A DNA stretch of 64,000 nucleotides from Anaerolineae bacterium (lineage in GTDB: Bacteria > Chloroflexota > Anaerolineae > Aggregatilineales > Phototrophicaceae): contig JAIOHM010000209.1 of the NCBI GenBank assembly GCA_019912965.1, positions 29,683 to 93,682 on the forward strand. The letters are read 5' to 3'. The notes under the pieces were generated by a model. The model was not told where the DNA came from. It worked only from the letters and a program-made list of their open reading frames with translations, and searched no databases. Shown here piece after piece: positions 7,940-17,143 of the stretch (position 1 is the first letter of the stretch; each line of letters begins with the position of its first letter). The translations under genes were made by a program, and so were the position numbers.

Positions 7940-10540
7940 ATGAGCAATAAACCTAATGATGAGACTTTCGAGTTTGACCCGAACTTCATCAAAATTAACA
8001 CATTCTTTGTGAATAAGTATTGGTCTAAACGCGAGTATTCGACTCTCGAGCTTACCAGTGATCTCCAACAGCAATTGGGATGCCTAGCTGTAGCGCTTTT
8101 CAGTTTCGAAAGAGAAAACAGACCACTCATTAGACTATCCTATCCTACTCAAAAAGAAAACTTGATCAATAAAATCCTAACATATGAAGACATCAGCCAA
8201 TATGTGAATGCTGCGTGCAAAACTGGGGAATATAGCGGTGAAAGCTTCGGGATTGATGTTCAAGTAGGAGAAAAAGAGGATCTCGGTTTTAAAGAAATCG
8301 ATTTGATTGTTTTGCCCCGTTCTGCAGATAGTGAAATATCTGTGACCTCTACACATTTTTTCATGCTCATCGATCCTGCCCAGCTAATACACCTTCCTAA
8401 TCATAAAGCTGAACGTGATTTGCAACGTACCATGATCGCGCAATTCTTGTATGGTTGGTGGGTAAGATTCACAGCTCCTAAATACATGTCTCTCAATCCA
8501 ACTCTCGGCGCATCCCAAGCTAACATCCCGACACTCCCAATATGGCTGTACGCCACAACGTTATCTGAAATCTTACATGAAGGTGATAGAAGTCGCGAAT
8601 TCGTGAGAAGACCAGATATGCCCGCAGAAATCTATTTCGAGGGTGAAACCCTCGACGGATTATTCCAGTGGGATAAGTGGACTCCACGTTACCTGTTTTC
8701 TGGATCAAATACGAAAAGTCTGAAAGAAATCCAAGACTATGGAAAAACTTTGACTTACTGGTCCCGATGGAAAAATTCGCACCATGACTTGGAGAAGCAA
8801 CGAGCAATACCTATTTCCCCATTTTCCTCTGTAGAAACAAAAGGTAATTTGATCAACGACTGGTTACGGATACAACGGGGCGCACTCGGAAACGTCGAAC
8901 AGCGGCTACAGGAACTCCATTGTATGGCTGCAAAGGCTTTCCAGACGGGAGGAATCAAGTTTATCTGTTATCCTGAGGAAGAGGGCATTCCAAAGAAGAT
9001 GCCTATTGCTTCGCACTCGTTACTCTATTTCAGTTTAAATCATTGGCTTACACCAGAAAAGAAGGGAGAACTACCCATAATCTTTTCTAGCAACGCGCTC
9101 AGTGACGTCGAGTTTTGCCGAATTATGCACAGTGTGGCCGTGATAGCACATTATCTGTTTGGCAAGGCAAGCCTGACTGACGATGTCATCCACCGACTCA
9201 CGCAATTGGTCGCTCGCTACGGACATAACGAATTAAGCATTCCTACTCGGCTTGATTTGCGCGCCCACTTGCTGCATGCAGCGCGCGGCGAACCGGCGCT
9301 CCACGCGCTTCAGCCTTTTTACCGTGATCACTTCTTCCACGTTCTGGAAGTCTGTTTTTTGGGGCACGTCCTCTTAGAAACCAAACTGGACGAGAATCAA
9401 TACTTGTGGCAGTTGGTCGCAGACCATCTACACCTCTCAGGAAACAAACAGGAAGTGCTGCGATTGTGGTATGTGGCTGCCCTATTGCATGATATCGGTT
9501 ATGCTATGGATGTCCTCAATAGCAGCCGCAAGTTTCTCGGCTTTTTCCACCATTCAGAGGCATTGCGCCATCTGGATGAGAACTTCAAGGAAGCCATAGA
9601 GCGACTATCCAATGAAGAGGAGATGGAACGGTTGGATATTGGAATAAAAACCGGTGAAGATGGGATAGAGCGAGATCATGGCATCATTGGTGCTTTACAT
9701 CTTCATTCGTTATTGAAGCGTATAGCTCAAGATGACCCAACTATAAACTCCTCTGGGTACATGCCCGCTATCCAAGCCATCGCTCTACATAACTTCCGAC
9801 GCCCTCACTATAAAATCTCGTTTGCCAAACAGCCGCTGGCATTCTTGCTTATTGTGTGTGATCAATTGCAGGAATGGCGGCGTCCTCGACTGTCGTTCGC
9901 CACATCTCCAAACTGGCTACTATCTACATTAGGTGGTGTTTTGCCAGACCTGACCGGTCTCGAAGGCGCGTTCAAGTGCATGACGACCAATTTAGAGGTG
10001 GTACCGGATAAAAATGGCAAAGGTATTATCAATATGCAGTTTCGCATTAACCCGGATAACCGTCCTCATGTAGAATTCATTATCGAATATGACGAACGTA
10101 TCAACCGGAATAGCAGCCTTTTCCATGTTTGGCTAGATGCAACCCTGAACTTCCAACGACTTGATTTGGAGGAGCTTCCGTTTGACATTACCGTAAAATA
10201 TATTAACCCGTATTATACGAATTCAAATTTGAATATTAAATTACCTCAGCTGCATCGACTAAGAGATGCAGTTCACGAGACTCACATGACTTTCCTCACG
10301 GAATGGTTTCCAACTGAGAGGATAGAGCTTGAAGACTCTGAATCACTACTAACTAACGGAGCAGTAAGCTATCAATGCGAGGATGGCAAAGAAACGCTAA
10401 CTCTCAATCTGCGGAATTTGTCTCGTAAGATGCTAATGACAAGTGACATGAGTGTTTTTTGGGACTGTATAAAAGAATGGAAGAATTTCAATGATGATCG
10501 AGATTTCCCTGGTGACTATGTGTCTGTTAAACCCGGCTAA
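7940..10540 (+). CDS. Large HD-domain putative phosphohydrolase of unknown specificity
   Basis: This 866-residue protein starts 6 bases after the receiver gene. Around residues 460-645 it has an HD-superfamily pattern: H464/H467 in RDHFFHVLE, the H517-D518 doublet in ALLHDIGYA, H580 in RDHGIIGA, H617 in ALHNFRRPH and D641 in IVCDQLQEW. Such residues usually coordinate one or two metal ions in nucleotide or cyclic-nucleotide phosphohydrolases. The N-terminal 450 residues and the C-terminal 200 residues match nothing I recognise; no membrane segments are seen. The substrate cannot be named from sequence. The doublet is not in an HD-GYP context. Operon position suggests an effector switched by the kinase and receiver upstream. 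Confidence 0.8.
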   Translation: MSNKPNDETFEFDPNFIKINTFFVNKYWSKREYSTLELTSDLQQQLGCLAVALFSFERENRPLIRLSYPTQKENLINKILTYEDISQYVNAACKTGEYSGESFGIDVQVGEKEDLGFKEIDLIVLPRSADSEISVTSTHFFMLIDPAQLIHLPNHKAERDLQRTMIAQFLYGWWVRFTAPKYMSLNPTLGASQANIPTLPIWLYATTLSEILHEGDRSREFVRRPDMPAEIYFEGETLDGLFQWDKWTPRYLFSGSNTKSLKEIQDYGKTLTYWSRWKNSHHDLEKQRAIPISPFSSVETKGNLINDWLRIQRGALGNVEQRLQELHCMAAKAFQTGGIKFICYPEEEGIPKKMPIASHSLLYFSLNHWLTPEKKGELPIIFSSNALSDVEFCRIMHSVAVIAHYLFGKASLTDDVIHRLTQLVARYGHNELSIPTRLDLRAHLLHAARGEPALHALQPFYRDHFFHVLEVCFLGHVLLETKLDENQYLWQLVADHLHLSGNKQEVLRLWYVAALLHDIGYAMDVLNSSRKFLGFFHHSEALRHLDENFKEAIERLSNEEEMERLDIGIKTGEDGIERDHGIIGALHLHSLLKRIAQDDPTINSSGYMPAIQAIALHNFRRPHYKISFAKQPLAFLLIVCDQLQEWRRPRLSFATSPNWLLSTLGGVLPDLTGLEGAFKCMTTNLEVVPDKNGKGIINMQFRINPDNRPHVEFIIEYDERINRNSSLFHVWLDATLNFQRLDLEELPFDITVKYINPYYTNSNLNIKLPQLHRLRDAVHETHMTFLTEWFPTERIELEDSESLLTNGAVSYQCEDGKETLTLNLRNLSRKMLMTSDMSVFWDCIKEWKNFNDDRDFPGDYVSVKPG

Positions 10541-10784
10541 ATAGTTAGTGGACTTGACTATGTATATCGTCAAAATGGTACAACTTCAGAGCCAATGAGA
10601 CACAAGACACAATAAGGTTAAGAAATACTTTTCCCATCTGAGATCACTGAATGGCGGCAAGGTAGGTGGCTATGGACGAGAAGGTATCAGTAGGTTAAGT
10701 CTTTCGGGATATTCGCAACCAGACGAAGCAGAGTTTTCCTGCATGTCACACCGAGATACCTAAAGAACCCTGTCCCCTGCTCTA

Positions 10785-11702
10785 TTAGTCTTTCTGCTTC
10801 TGTTCCTGCAAGACTTCCGCTACCGTTGTTCGTCCGGCCTGTACGCCTGCGCTTTTTAGAGCGGATAGCACCTGATTAACGGATAGATGTGCGAGATCAG
10901 GATTCGCATCCAGATAGGCTCGAACTCTCCCCTTCTTCCCATCCATTTTCTGTTCGCTTTGTCCACTCTGTCCGTTCGGAGCGGACAGTAACCGGATACC
11001 AGACGAATTGCCTTTACCTAGATAGCCTCTCACCTCGGCGAATGCCCGCTGCCGTGCATCCCGTTCGGCAATCCCCTGTTGCAGATACCGGACAAACACC
11101 GCGCGGTAAATCACCGTGAATTCCACTTCCTGCCAGCGTTCTTCCCGAAAGTCGTTTCCGGTTCGCCGTTCAAGAGCTAGGGCTGCTAGTCCATCGCCAG
11201 CAACCAGTGCGCCGATGGGAATAATAAATGCTGATAGTAGTGCCATGACCAGTGCCGCCTGAGTGGTCGCTGGTAGATGTCCAAACCCTTCAACAATCGC
11301 TGCAAAGGACAAATCTTGAAGTTGCGTGACAGCCACCACGGAAGTGAATGACCCAGCACCATTCACCAGCATCGCGGTCAGAAACAAGAGGACTTCTAAC
11401 GCCCACAGTGTCCAGGGCACGGTTTCCTGTCCAGCCTTCGCCAATCGCCGCCGGAATGCTGCATAGAGCAAACCGAACTCAACCCCAATCGGTGCGATCC
11501 ATCCCCAACCCCGTGTCAGCTTGTCAAAGACGCTGGCAGTATGTGGCGCAGACAACCCATACAACACGAGGGCAACTAACACAATCCAGTAAGGCACACT
11601 ACCGATCAGCATGTCTCGCACTGAGCGGCGCGGTGCTTCCTCACGCAGCCACCGCTTGCGTTCTTCACGATACACACTTTCTAGATCCAACATCTCGCTC
11701 AT
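10785..11702 (-). CDS. Four-TM membrane protein with C-terminal HTH-like tail, island-borne
   Basis: The 305-residue protein has a charged N-terminus (YREERKRWLREE), four predicted membrane helices (about 32-55, 64-85, 95-118, 143-170) and a cytoplasmic region ending in a helix-turn-helix-like segment (LSVNQVLSALKSAG...TTVAEVLQEQ). A duplicated, broken copy is at 1564-2495. In both cases the gene reads away from the 53-bp junction with comM sequence, about 60-120 bases from it, so it is the terminal gene of the element. The layout (four helices plus cytosolic tail) recalls SpdB/DUF2637-type transfer proteins of actinobacterial elements, but I see no diagnostic motif. The Ala- and Leu-rich composition agrees with a membrane location. 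Function unknown. Confidence 0.75.
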   Translation of the reverse strand: MSEMLDLESVYREERKRWLREEAPRRSVRDMLIGSVPYWIVLVALVLYGLSAPHTASVFDKLTRGWGWIAPIGVEFGLLYAAFRRRLAKAGQETVPWTLWALEVLLFLTAMLVNGAGSFTSVVAVTQLQDLSFAAIVEGFGHLPATTQAALVMALLSAFIIPIGALVAGDGLAALALERRTGNDFREERWQEVEFTVIYRAVFVRYLQQGIAERDARQRAFAEVRGYLGKGNSSGIRLLSAPNGQSGQSEQKMDGKKGRVRAYLDANPDLAHLSVNQVLSALKSAGVQAGRTTVAEVLQEQKQKD

Positions 11703-11817
11703 TATCGCCTACTCATTTCTTCTTGGGATATAATGGATGCACATGTATGGAGGAAATACAGCTAGTTGACAGCGAATATTCGATGCAGAATCGCAGATTG
11801 TGACTACCCATGCCCTT
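10785..11817. repeat. Long direct repeat, right arm (with 1564-2609)
   Basis: This is the less decayed arm: intact membrane-protein gene, upstream region and 53-bp junction. The last 53 bases (11765-11817) are identical to 2557-2609. Confidence 0.8.
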
Positions 11818-12290
11818 GCGGTTATTATGGGGATGCACTACGAGCCTGCACCTGTACTCCCACCATGATCGCCCGTTATCAGGCACGGCTCTCCGGCCCG
11901 CTGCTCGACCGTATTGATCTCCACGTAGATGTACCCCGCGTCGAACACGATAAATTGATGAGCGATGAACGTGCTGAATCATCTGCCAGCATTCGTGCGC
12001 GGGTTGAACGTGCCCGCGAACGCCAACGCCAGCGGTTTGGTGGACGTCCCGGTCTCTACGCCAATGCCGATATGGGTGTCAGCGATATTCAAAATATGTG
12101 CGTCCTGTCGCCAGAAGCCCGCCAATTAGTGGAAATTTCGGTCAAGCGAATGCAGTTGAGCGCCCGCGCCTATCATCGCATCCTCAAACTCAGCCGCACC
12201 ATCGCTGATCTGGGCGATAGTCAGCGCATCGAAATGCAGCACGTTGCTGAAGCCATCCAATACCGCCCACGACCGCAAAATATGGGTTAG
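11808..12290 (+). pseudogene. comM: comM C-terminal fragment at the right edge of the island
   Basis: From 11808 the frame reads PCPCGYYGDALRACTCTP and continues through the LLDRIDLHVDVP motif to a normal ComM C-terminus, 160 codons in all. The N-terminal half, with Walker A and B, is missing: upstream of the Cys-Pro-Cys-Gly codons the sequence is the island end, not comM. The frame happens to stay open from an ATG at 11766, but without the ATPase core the product cannot be a helicase. Codon use is GC-richer and host-like, unlike the complete comM at 2848-4383, so this is probably the resident gene cut by insertion. The matching N-terminal half should lie left of the window. Confidence 0.85.
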
Positions 12291-12384
12291 CAGTTTATAG
12301 CCAAAGATAGCGGATTTATCATCCTATGGGTAAAACTATAGGCAGTTTAGGCAGCAATACTTAAAACAAATTGGAGAAATTACA

Positions 12385-13659
12385 ATGTCCTCTGCAAAGC
12401 TAATCTTAAATGACAAAGAATTTGAATTTCCAGTGATTGTCGGCTCAGAACAGGAAGTGGGTATTGACCTGACGTCCCTCCGTGCCAAAACCGGGGCAAT
12501 CACTTATGACCCCGGCTACGGTAACACAGGAGCTTGTCAGAGCGCCATCACTTACATCGATGGCGATCAGGGCATCCTGCGCTATCGGGGTTATCCCATC
12601 GAGGAAATTGCCAACAATGCCAGTTTTGTTGAAACCTGTTACCTGCTCATATACGGTGAACTTCCCAACGCCCAACAGTTAGCCGATTTCCAGCACCAGC
12701 TAACTTACCACACCCTGATTCACGAAGACATGAAAAAATTCTTCGAGGGCTACCCTGCCAAAGCCCATCCGATGGCGATCATGGCTTCAATGGTCACGTC
12801 GCTTTCAACGTATTATGAAGAATCAGACGATCCCGCCGTTACCAAGCTGAACATGATACGCTTGCTGGCGAAGGCCAAAACCATCGCCGCCTTCTCCTAC
12901 AAAAAATCCATCGGCCAGCCCTACATTTACCCGCGCAACGACCTCAGCTATACGGGCGATTTCCTGCATATGCTGTTCGCTGTTCCCGCCGAACCCTATC
13001 AGATATCACCTGTGCTGGAACGTGCCCTGAATCTGCTCCTTATTCTCCATGCCGATCACGAACAAAATTGCAGCACATCCACCGTGCGGATGGTTGGCAG
13101 CAGCCGTGCCAGTCTGTTCGCTTCCATTGGTGCGGGCATCTGTGCCCTGTGGGGGCCGTTACATGGTGGCGCAAATCAGGAAGTCATCGAAATGCTGGAG
13201 ATGATTCGCGCTGATGGCGGCGATTATCACAAGTATATGAACCTGGCGAAGGACAAAACCTCCAGCTTCAAGTTGATGGGCTTCGGTCATCGCGTCTATA
13301 AAAACTTCGATCCTCGCGCCAAAATCTGCAAAGCAATCACCGATGAAGTACTTGGAGCACTTGGCATTCACGATCCGCTGCTGGAAATCGCCAAGAATCT
13401 GGAAGAAATCGCTCTCAGCGACTCGTATTTCGTCGAACGCAAACTCTATCCCAATGTCGATTTTTACAGTGGCATCATCTACCGCGCGATGGGCATCCCC
13501 ACCAACATGTTCACCGTCCTGTTCGCGCTCGGACGGATGCCCGGCTGGATTGCCCACTGGCAAGAAATGCGCGGCGACTCGGCCACCAAGATCAACCGCC
13601 CGCGTCAGGTCTACACCGGCGCACCCGAACGCCACTATGTCCCTGTAGCCCAACGCTAA
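12385..13659 (+). CDS. gltA: Citrate synthase
   Basis: A 424-residue GltA-type citrate synthase, which condenses oxaloacetate and acetyl-CoA in the TCA cycle. Catalytic residues are visible: H260 in GPLHGGANQ, H302 in GFGHRVYKNFDP and D359 in YPNVDFYSG, with the HADHEQNCSTS motif at 222-232. Length is normal for the long bacterial type. The ATG at 12385 is preceded by GGAG. It stands alone, 95 bases after the comM fragment, and is followed by a strong terminator at 13695-13714. It marks the start of host-like DNA. Confidence 0.97.
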   Translation: MSSAKLILNDKEFEFPVIVGSEQEVGIDLTSLRAKTGAITYDPGYGNTGACQSAITYIDGDQGILRYRGYPIEEIANNASFVETCYLLIYGELPNAQQLADFQHQLTYHTLIHEDMKKFFEGYPAKAHPMAIMASMVTSLSTYYEESDDPAVTKLNMIRLLAKAKTIAAFSYKKSIGQPYIYPRNDLSYTGDFLHMLFAVPAEPYQISPVLERALNLLLILHADHEQNCSTSTVRMVGSSRASLFASIGAGICALWGPLHGGANQEVIEMLEMIRADGGDYHKYMNLAKDKTSSFKLMGFGHRVYKNFDPRAKICKAITDEVLGALGIHDPLLEIAKNLEEIALSDSYFVERKLYPNVDFYSGIIYRAMGIPTNMFTVLFALGRMPGWIAHWQEMRGDSATKINRPRQVYTGAPERHYVPVAQR

Positions 13660-13694
13660 ATTCATTCGCAGTATCGACAAAACCTACAGCTTTC

Positions 13695-13723
13695 GGGGAG
13701 GATAAAACCTCCCCTTTCGCTTT
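13695..13723 (+). terminator. Rho-independent terminator of citrate synthase
   Basis: GGGGAGG (13695-13701), a 6-base loop and CCTCCCC (13708-13714) are followed by TTTCGCTTTG. It lies 36 bases after the gltA stop and just before the convergent NHL gene end. Confidence 0.8.
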
Positions 13724-13728
13724 GAATA

Positions 13729-14727
13729 TCAGGCGTCATCCTGTTGGAATTTCTTTAGCACAAGCACATTGACGCTATTGCCGTTGGCAGCAGTGACATC
13801 AGCCTGAGCAAAAACATAGATATTCCCTTCCCCATCGACCGTGACATTGGTTGCCCCATCAAGATCGCCGCCATCAGTTGACCACTGAGTCACGAATTTG
13901 CCTTCCCAATCCAACTTCTGGAGAAAATTACCGTCGAGCACATAAATATAACCATCATCGTCAACCGATATGCCGAAGGGGTCAAAGAATAGCCCGTTGC
14001 CTTCCTTGCTGGATTCGCCGCCATAGCTGGCTAACAGATTCCCATCTGGATCAAGTTTTTGGACGCGCCGCCGCAGCGGATCGGTAACATACAGATTGCC
14101 ATCCAGATCAACCGCGATGTCCTCAATAGTCCCGGCAAAGTCTCCACTATCTTTTCCCCATTCGCCCAGAAGATTGCCATTGCCGTCAAATTTCTGAATA
14201 AAGTGTTCGCCTTGAGGGGGGAACAGATCAATATACACATTGCCCCAAGAATCGATGGCGAGAAAAGCAGGACTCGTGGAGGAATCAGTCGCCCATTGCA
14301 TCAAAAATGTGCCTTCGCTGTCAAATTTCTGAATGCGTCGGTTGTAAAAGTCCGTCACATACACGTTATTTTCGGAATCCACATCAATACCCAGTGACAG
14401 CGAAAATTGCCCATCAGCATCGCCGTTGCCACCCCACTCAGTGACCAGATTGCCATCGGTATCAAATTTTTTAACCGTGTTTGCCCCCTGCGTGCTGACG
14501 TACACATTGCCCTCGCTATCCACAGCAATATCGCCGGGAGAGGGCAGCGCAGTTTCGGGTGTAAATGTGGTTTGCCAGGCTAACGTTAGTGATGAATCAG
14601 TTGAAGTCGCTTCCCAAAAATCCTCAGGAGTCGCATCCTGAGCAGCTAGGGTAAGGGGGGCAACGCTGAGCATCATAAAAACCAGAATGCCCAATAGATG
14701 CAAAGGGCTATACCGCAAGAATCGCAT
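13729..14727 (-). CDS. Secreted NHL-repeat beta-propeller protein
   Basis: The 332-residue protein begins with a Sec signal peptide (hydrophobic LLGILVFMMLSVAPLTLAAQ). The rest consists of about six NHL-type repeats with recurring patterns such as IAVDSEGNVYVS, IDVDSENNVYVTD and VQKLDPDGNLL, each ending in a KFD or KLD strand. This predicts a six-bladed propeller outside the membrane. NHL propellers in Chloroflexota are usually of unknown function and may bind protein or carbohydrate. It is a single gene, convergent with gltA, followed on the same strand by an AraC regulator gene 89 bases upstream of its start. Confidence 0.85.
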   Translation of the reverse strand: MRFLRYSPLHLLGILVFMMLSVAPLTLAAQDATPEDFWEATSTDSSLTLAWQTTFTPETALPSPGDIAVDSEGNVYVSTQGANTVKKFDTDGNLVTEWGGNGDADGQFSLSLGIDVDSENNVYVTDFYNRRIQKFDSEGTFLMQWATDSSTSPAFLAIDSWGNVYIDLFPPQGEHFIQKFDGNGNLLGEWGKDSGDFAGTIEDIAVDLDGNLYVTDPLRRRVQKLDPDGNLLASYGGESSKEGNGLFFDPFGISVDDDGYIYVLDGNFLQKLDWEGKFVTQWSTDGGDLDGATNVTVDGEGNIYVFAQADVTAANGNSVNVLVLKKFQQDDA

Positions 14728-14816
14728 AGAAGTTTCTCCTCAGAATAGGCCGGAATAGGGCCGTGTTAGATCAACTTCTAGCGTATAAAAATGGCGCTTG
14801 GCTGGCTTGTAAAAAT

Positions 14817-15671
14817 TCAATCAGTTGGCACAGCCCGGAAATACCAGGCGTGTTGCGGACTTTCAATGTACACCTGCCGCCGCAGTTGCAAATAATCGGT
14901 AGGGGTATGCCCGGTGAACGCAGTAAAATCTTTATTGAAGTGGGATTGATCGTAGTACAAAGCTTGGTGTGCCACCTCAGTCCAATCAACCGGATTTAAA
15001 GGGTCAATATGCTGTAGCACATGTTGAAAGCGATACAGGCGGGCTATCTCTTTCGGTGTCCCCCCGACCAACCGCTTAAATTGCGTCGTCAGATGATTTT
15101 GGCTGATCCCAATCTCATCACTCAGCCCTTTAATGGATAGTGTCCCATGCCGCAGCCCCATTTGAGTGAGCGCATAATGCACGATGTAGAAATCATGCGG
15201 ATTTTTTGCCAACACTTCAGACAGTCGGGCAAGCAGCAAACTTTCCATCAGCGCGAAGCGATCCTCGATGGTTGGCAGTGCATACAAACGCTCACGGATT
15301 TCAGCGGCAAAATAACCCCAAATGGAATCCAACGAAATGACGCTATCATGCAGTTCCGAGAGCGGAACGCGCAAGAATGGGTATGCGCCGCCCGGTTTGA
15401 AAGCCACGCCGAAAAACCGAATATCCTGCGGCCAATCGACAATATGATACGCGCTCCATAACCCCACGCCCCAGCTATCCGAACAGATCACAAAGGGTTC
15501 GGTTTGCCCCGGTTTATAAGCGCGAATAGCCCCGCCCAGATTAATCTTCAAATCGAGTCCCGCGTCCGGCATGATTTTCTCACGGGGATACGGCAAAAGC
15601 CGATCAAGATAATAGAAATGGTCAACGTATGCGTTCAGGGGTGGTGAGGGGGTGTAGTGAATAGCAAGCAT
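14817..15671 (-). CDS. AraC-family transcriptional regulator
   Basis: The 284-residue protein has an N-terminal DUF6597-like effector region (HYTPSPPLNAYVDHFYYLD, PDAGLDLKINLGG) and a C-terminal pair of AraC helix-turn-helix motifs from about residue 165, including LSDEIGISQNHLTTQFKRLVG and a YDQSHFNKDFTAFTGHTP motif. A long perfect inverted repeat lies 60-100 bases upstream of the start and may be its own operator. It is architecturally similar to the regulator at 17366-18220. The target genes are not evident; the glycosidase at 15822-17042 is the nearest candidate. Confidence 0.9.
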   Translation of the reverse strand: MLAIHYTPSPPLNAYVDHFYYLDRLLPYPREKIMPDAGLDLKINLGGAIRAYKPGQTEPFVICSDSWGVGLWSAYHIVDWPQDIRFFGVAFKPGGAYPFLRVPLSELHDSVISLDSIWGYFAAEIRERLYALPTIEDRFALMESLLLARLSEVLAKNPHDFYIVHYALTQMGLRHGTLSIKGLSDEIGISQNHLTTQFKRLVGGTPKEIARLYRFQHVLQHIDPLNPVDWTEVAHQALYYDQSHFNKDFTAFTGHTPTDYLQLRRQVYIESPQHAWYFRAVPTD

Positions 15672-15730
15672 AAAATCGGTTTATACAATCCAGTCCTTAA
15701 AGCAAATCCGAAGCCCCAATTATAACGAAA

Positions 15731-15770
15731 ATCGCTGTACACTAGCTTAACAGTTGCTGTGTACAGCGAT
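15731..15770. promoter_or_regulatory. 11-bp perfect inverted repeat between glycosidase and AraC gene
   Basis: ATCGCTGTACA (15731-15741) is mirrored by TGTACAGCGAT (15760-15770) with an 18-base spacer. CGAAA and TTTCG extend the pairing past a 2-base bulge. On the minus strand a TATAAT (15724-15719) follows directly, so it could be an operator for the AraC gene; it could also terminate the glycosidase transcript. Confidence 0.5.
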
Positions 15771-15821
15771 AATTTCGTGTTCTAGTCTCAACGGAAACGC
15801 TTAAAAACTGACCGCTGAAAG

Positions 15822-17042
15822 CTATTCTCCCAAATACTTGTGATACAACCGCACCGCGTGCCGTATCGGCTCTTGATAATATTCCTCGACCGTAATATCC
15901 AGTTCCAACCGCTTTTTGGCGGGCTGCACCATCGGCTTCGTCGCTGCGAATTTCTGGATAACCTTCGCATGAGGCTTCAGCGAACCGTCCGGGCGCACCA
16001 ATCCGAAAAACCGTTCATGCCGTGACTCTAAACACGGCGGCTTTTCCCAGAGTTCCTCGACATAATCCGCGAAGCACCATGTCATCGCGCCCGTCGCGCC
16101 CACTTCCACCAACTTGGGCAGCACCACTTCCAGATAATCGGCTAACGCTTCCTCAGAAGCCATAAACTGCTTGCGCGGCTCACCATAAGCCGTCCATTCC
16201 CAATCATACGAATCCTGCCCCGGAGCGGCTGTGCATCCGCCGAATTCTTCCATCAGCGTTGGTTTCCCGCTGAGAGCCGTCACCAACGCGCATAAATAAG
16301 GCACAAAATCCGCGTCGAGATTGCTGCGTGACCACCCTTCCGCATACATCGGATAGCCATGCATCACCGCCACATCTGTCTCGCCATACACATCATTCAC
16401 CCGCAAACCGTTATCTTCAATCAGGCTGGCGACATGCAAACCACATGTCACCGGATGTTGACCATCAATCCCTTTGATGAGCTGCGTCATCTCCCGTACC
16501 CATGCCTTACCTGCCGCCGCGTCTTTCGGCCATGCGAACAAATCCGGTTCATTGCCCAGATTCCACATCCAGATTCCGGGGTGATCTTTCAGCGCACCCA
16601 CCACCGTCCGCAGCAGCAACCGTGTTGCATCCAGCGCCACCAGATCGTGATACGGATTGCGATACCCCTCGCTGACAATCTTCCCCCTGCTCACCAACTG
16701 GCGGCAGTGTGGCGACGGATACCCCGCCCCATCTTCCAGCAGCCAGCGCGGTGACCAATTTGGCCCGCTCATATGCCCTGTGAAAAATGTCACATCCAAA
16801 CCTAATCCATTTTCCGCCGCAATATCCGCCACAGTCGTCAGATTTTTCAACGCCTCGTTAGAAACGCTGTCTGACGATGGCTGAAAATCATCCCACAGCA
16901 AAAACAGCCGCACCACATTTAACCCAATCTCGCGGATGATGGCGAACTCTTCCCGCACTTCACCCGCATCAAAATCTGACCACCAGTACATCGCTTTCCG
17001 GCGCGGCCAATAATTCACACCCAGAATAAAGGGCTGTTCCAT
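15822..17042 (-). CDS. GH5-like glycoside hydrolase (mannanase/cellulase-type TIM barrel)
   Basis: The 406-residue protein has the clan GH-A pattern: an N-terminal FILGVNYWPRR strand, NVVRLFLLWDDFQP, acid/base Glu165 in WNLGNEPD and probable nucleophile Glu266 in LMEEFGG. The NEP motif places it in GH5 or a close relative. No signal peptide is seen, so it is probably cytosolic and acts on imported oligosaccharides. The substrate cannot be told from sequence. It lies upstream of the AraC gene on the same strand, separated by 150 bases containing an inverted repeat. Confidence 0.8.
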   Translation of the reverse strand: MEQPFILGVNYWPRRKAMYWWSDFDAGEVREEFAIIREIGLNVVRLFLLWDDFQPSSDSVSNEALKNLTTVADIAAENGLGLDVTFFTGHMSGPNWSPRWLLEDGAGYPSPHCRQLVSRGKIVSEGYRNPYHDLVALDATRLLLRTVVGALKDHPGIWMWNLGNEPDLFAWPKDAAAGKAWVREMTQLIKGIDGQHPVTCGLHVASLIEDNGLRVNDVYGETDVAVMHGYPMYAEGWSRSNLDADFVPYLCALVTALSGKPTLMEEFGGCTAAPGQDSYDWEWTAYGEPRKQFMASEEALADYLEVVLPKLVEVGATGAMTWCFADYVEELWEKPPCLESRHERFFGLVRPDGSLKPHAKVIQKFAATKPMVQPAKKRLELDITVEEYYQEPIRHAVRLYHKYLGE

Positions 17043-17143
17043 AATCCAAATCCTTTACTGATAACGCCCTGTTCATACCCCCCAATTCTACCCAACCGCC
17101 CTCCACCCTACGACTAAACTTCTCATCGCCTCCCTTAAAATAA

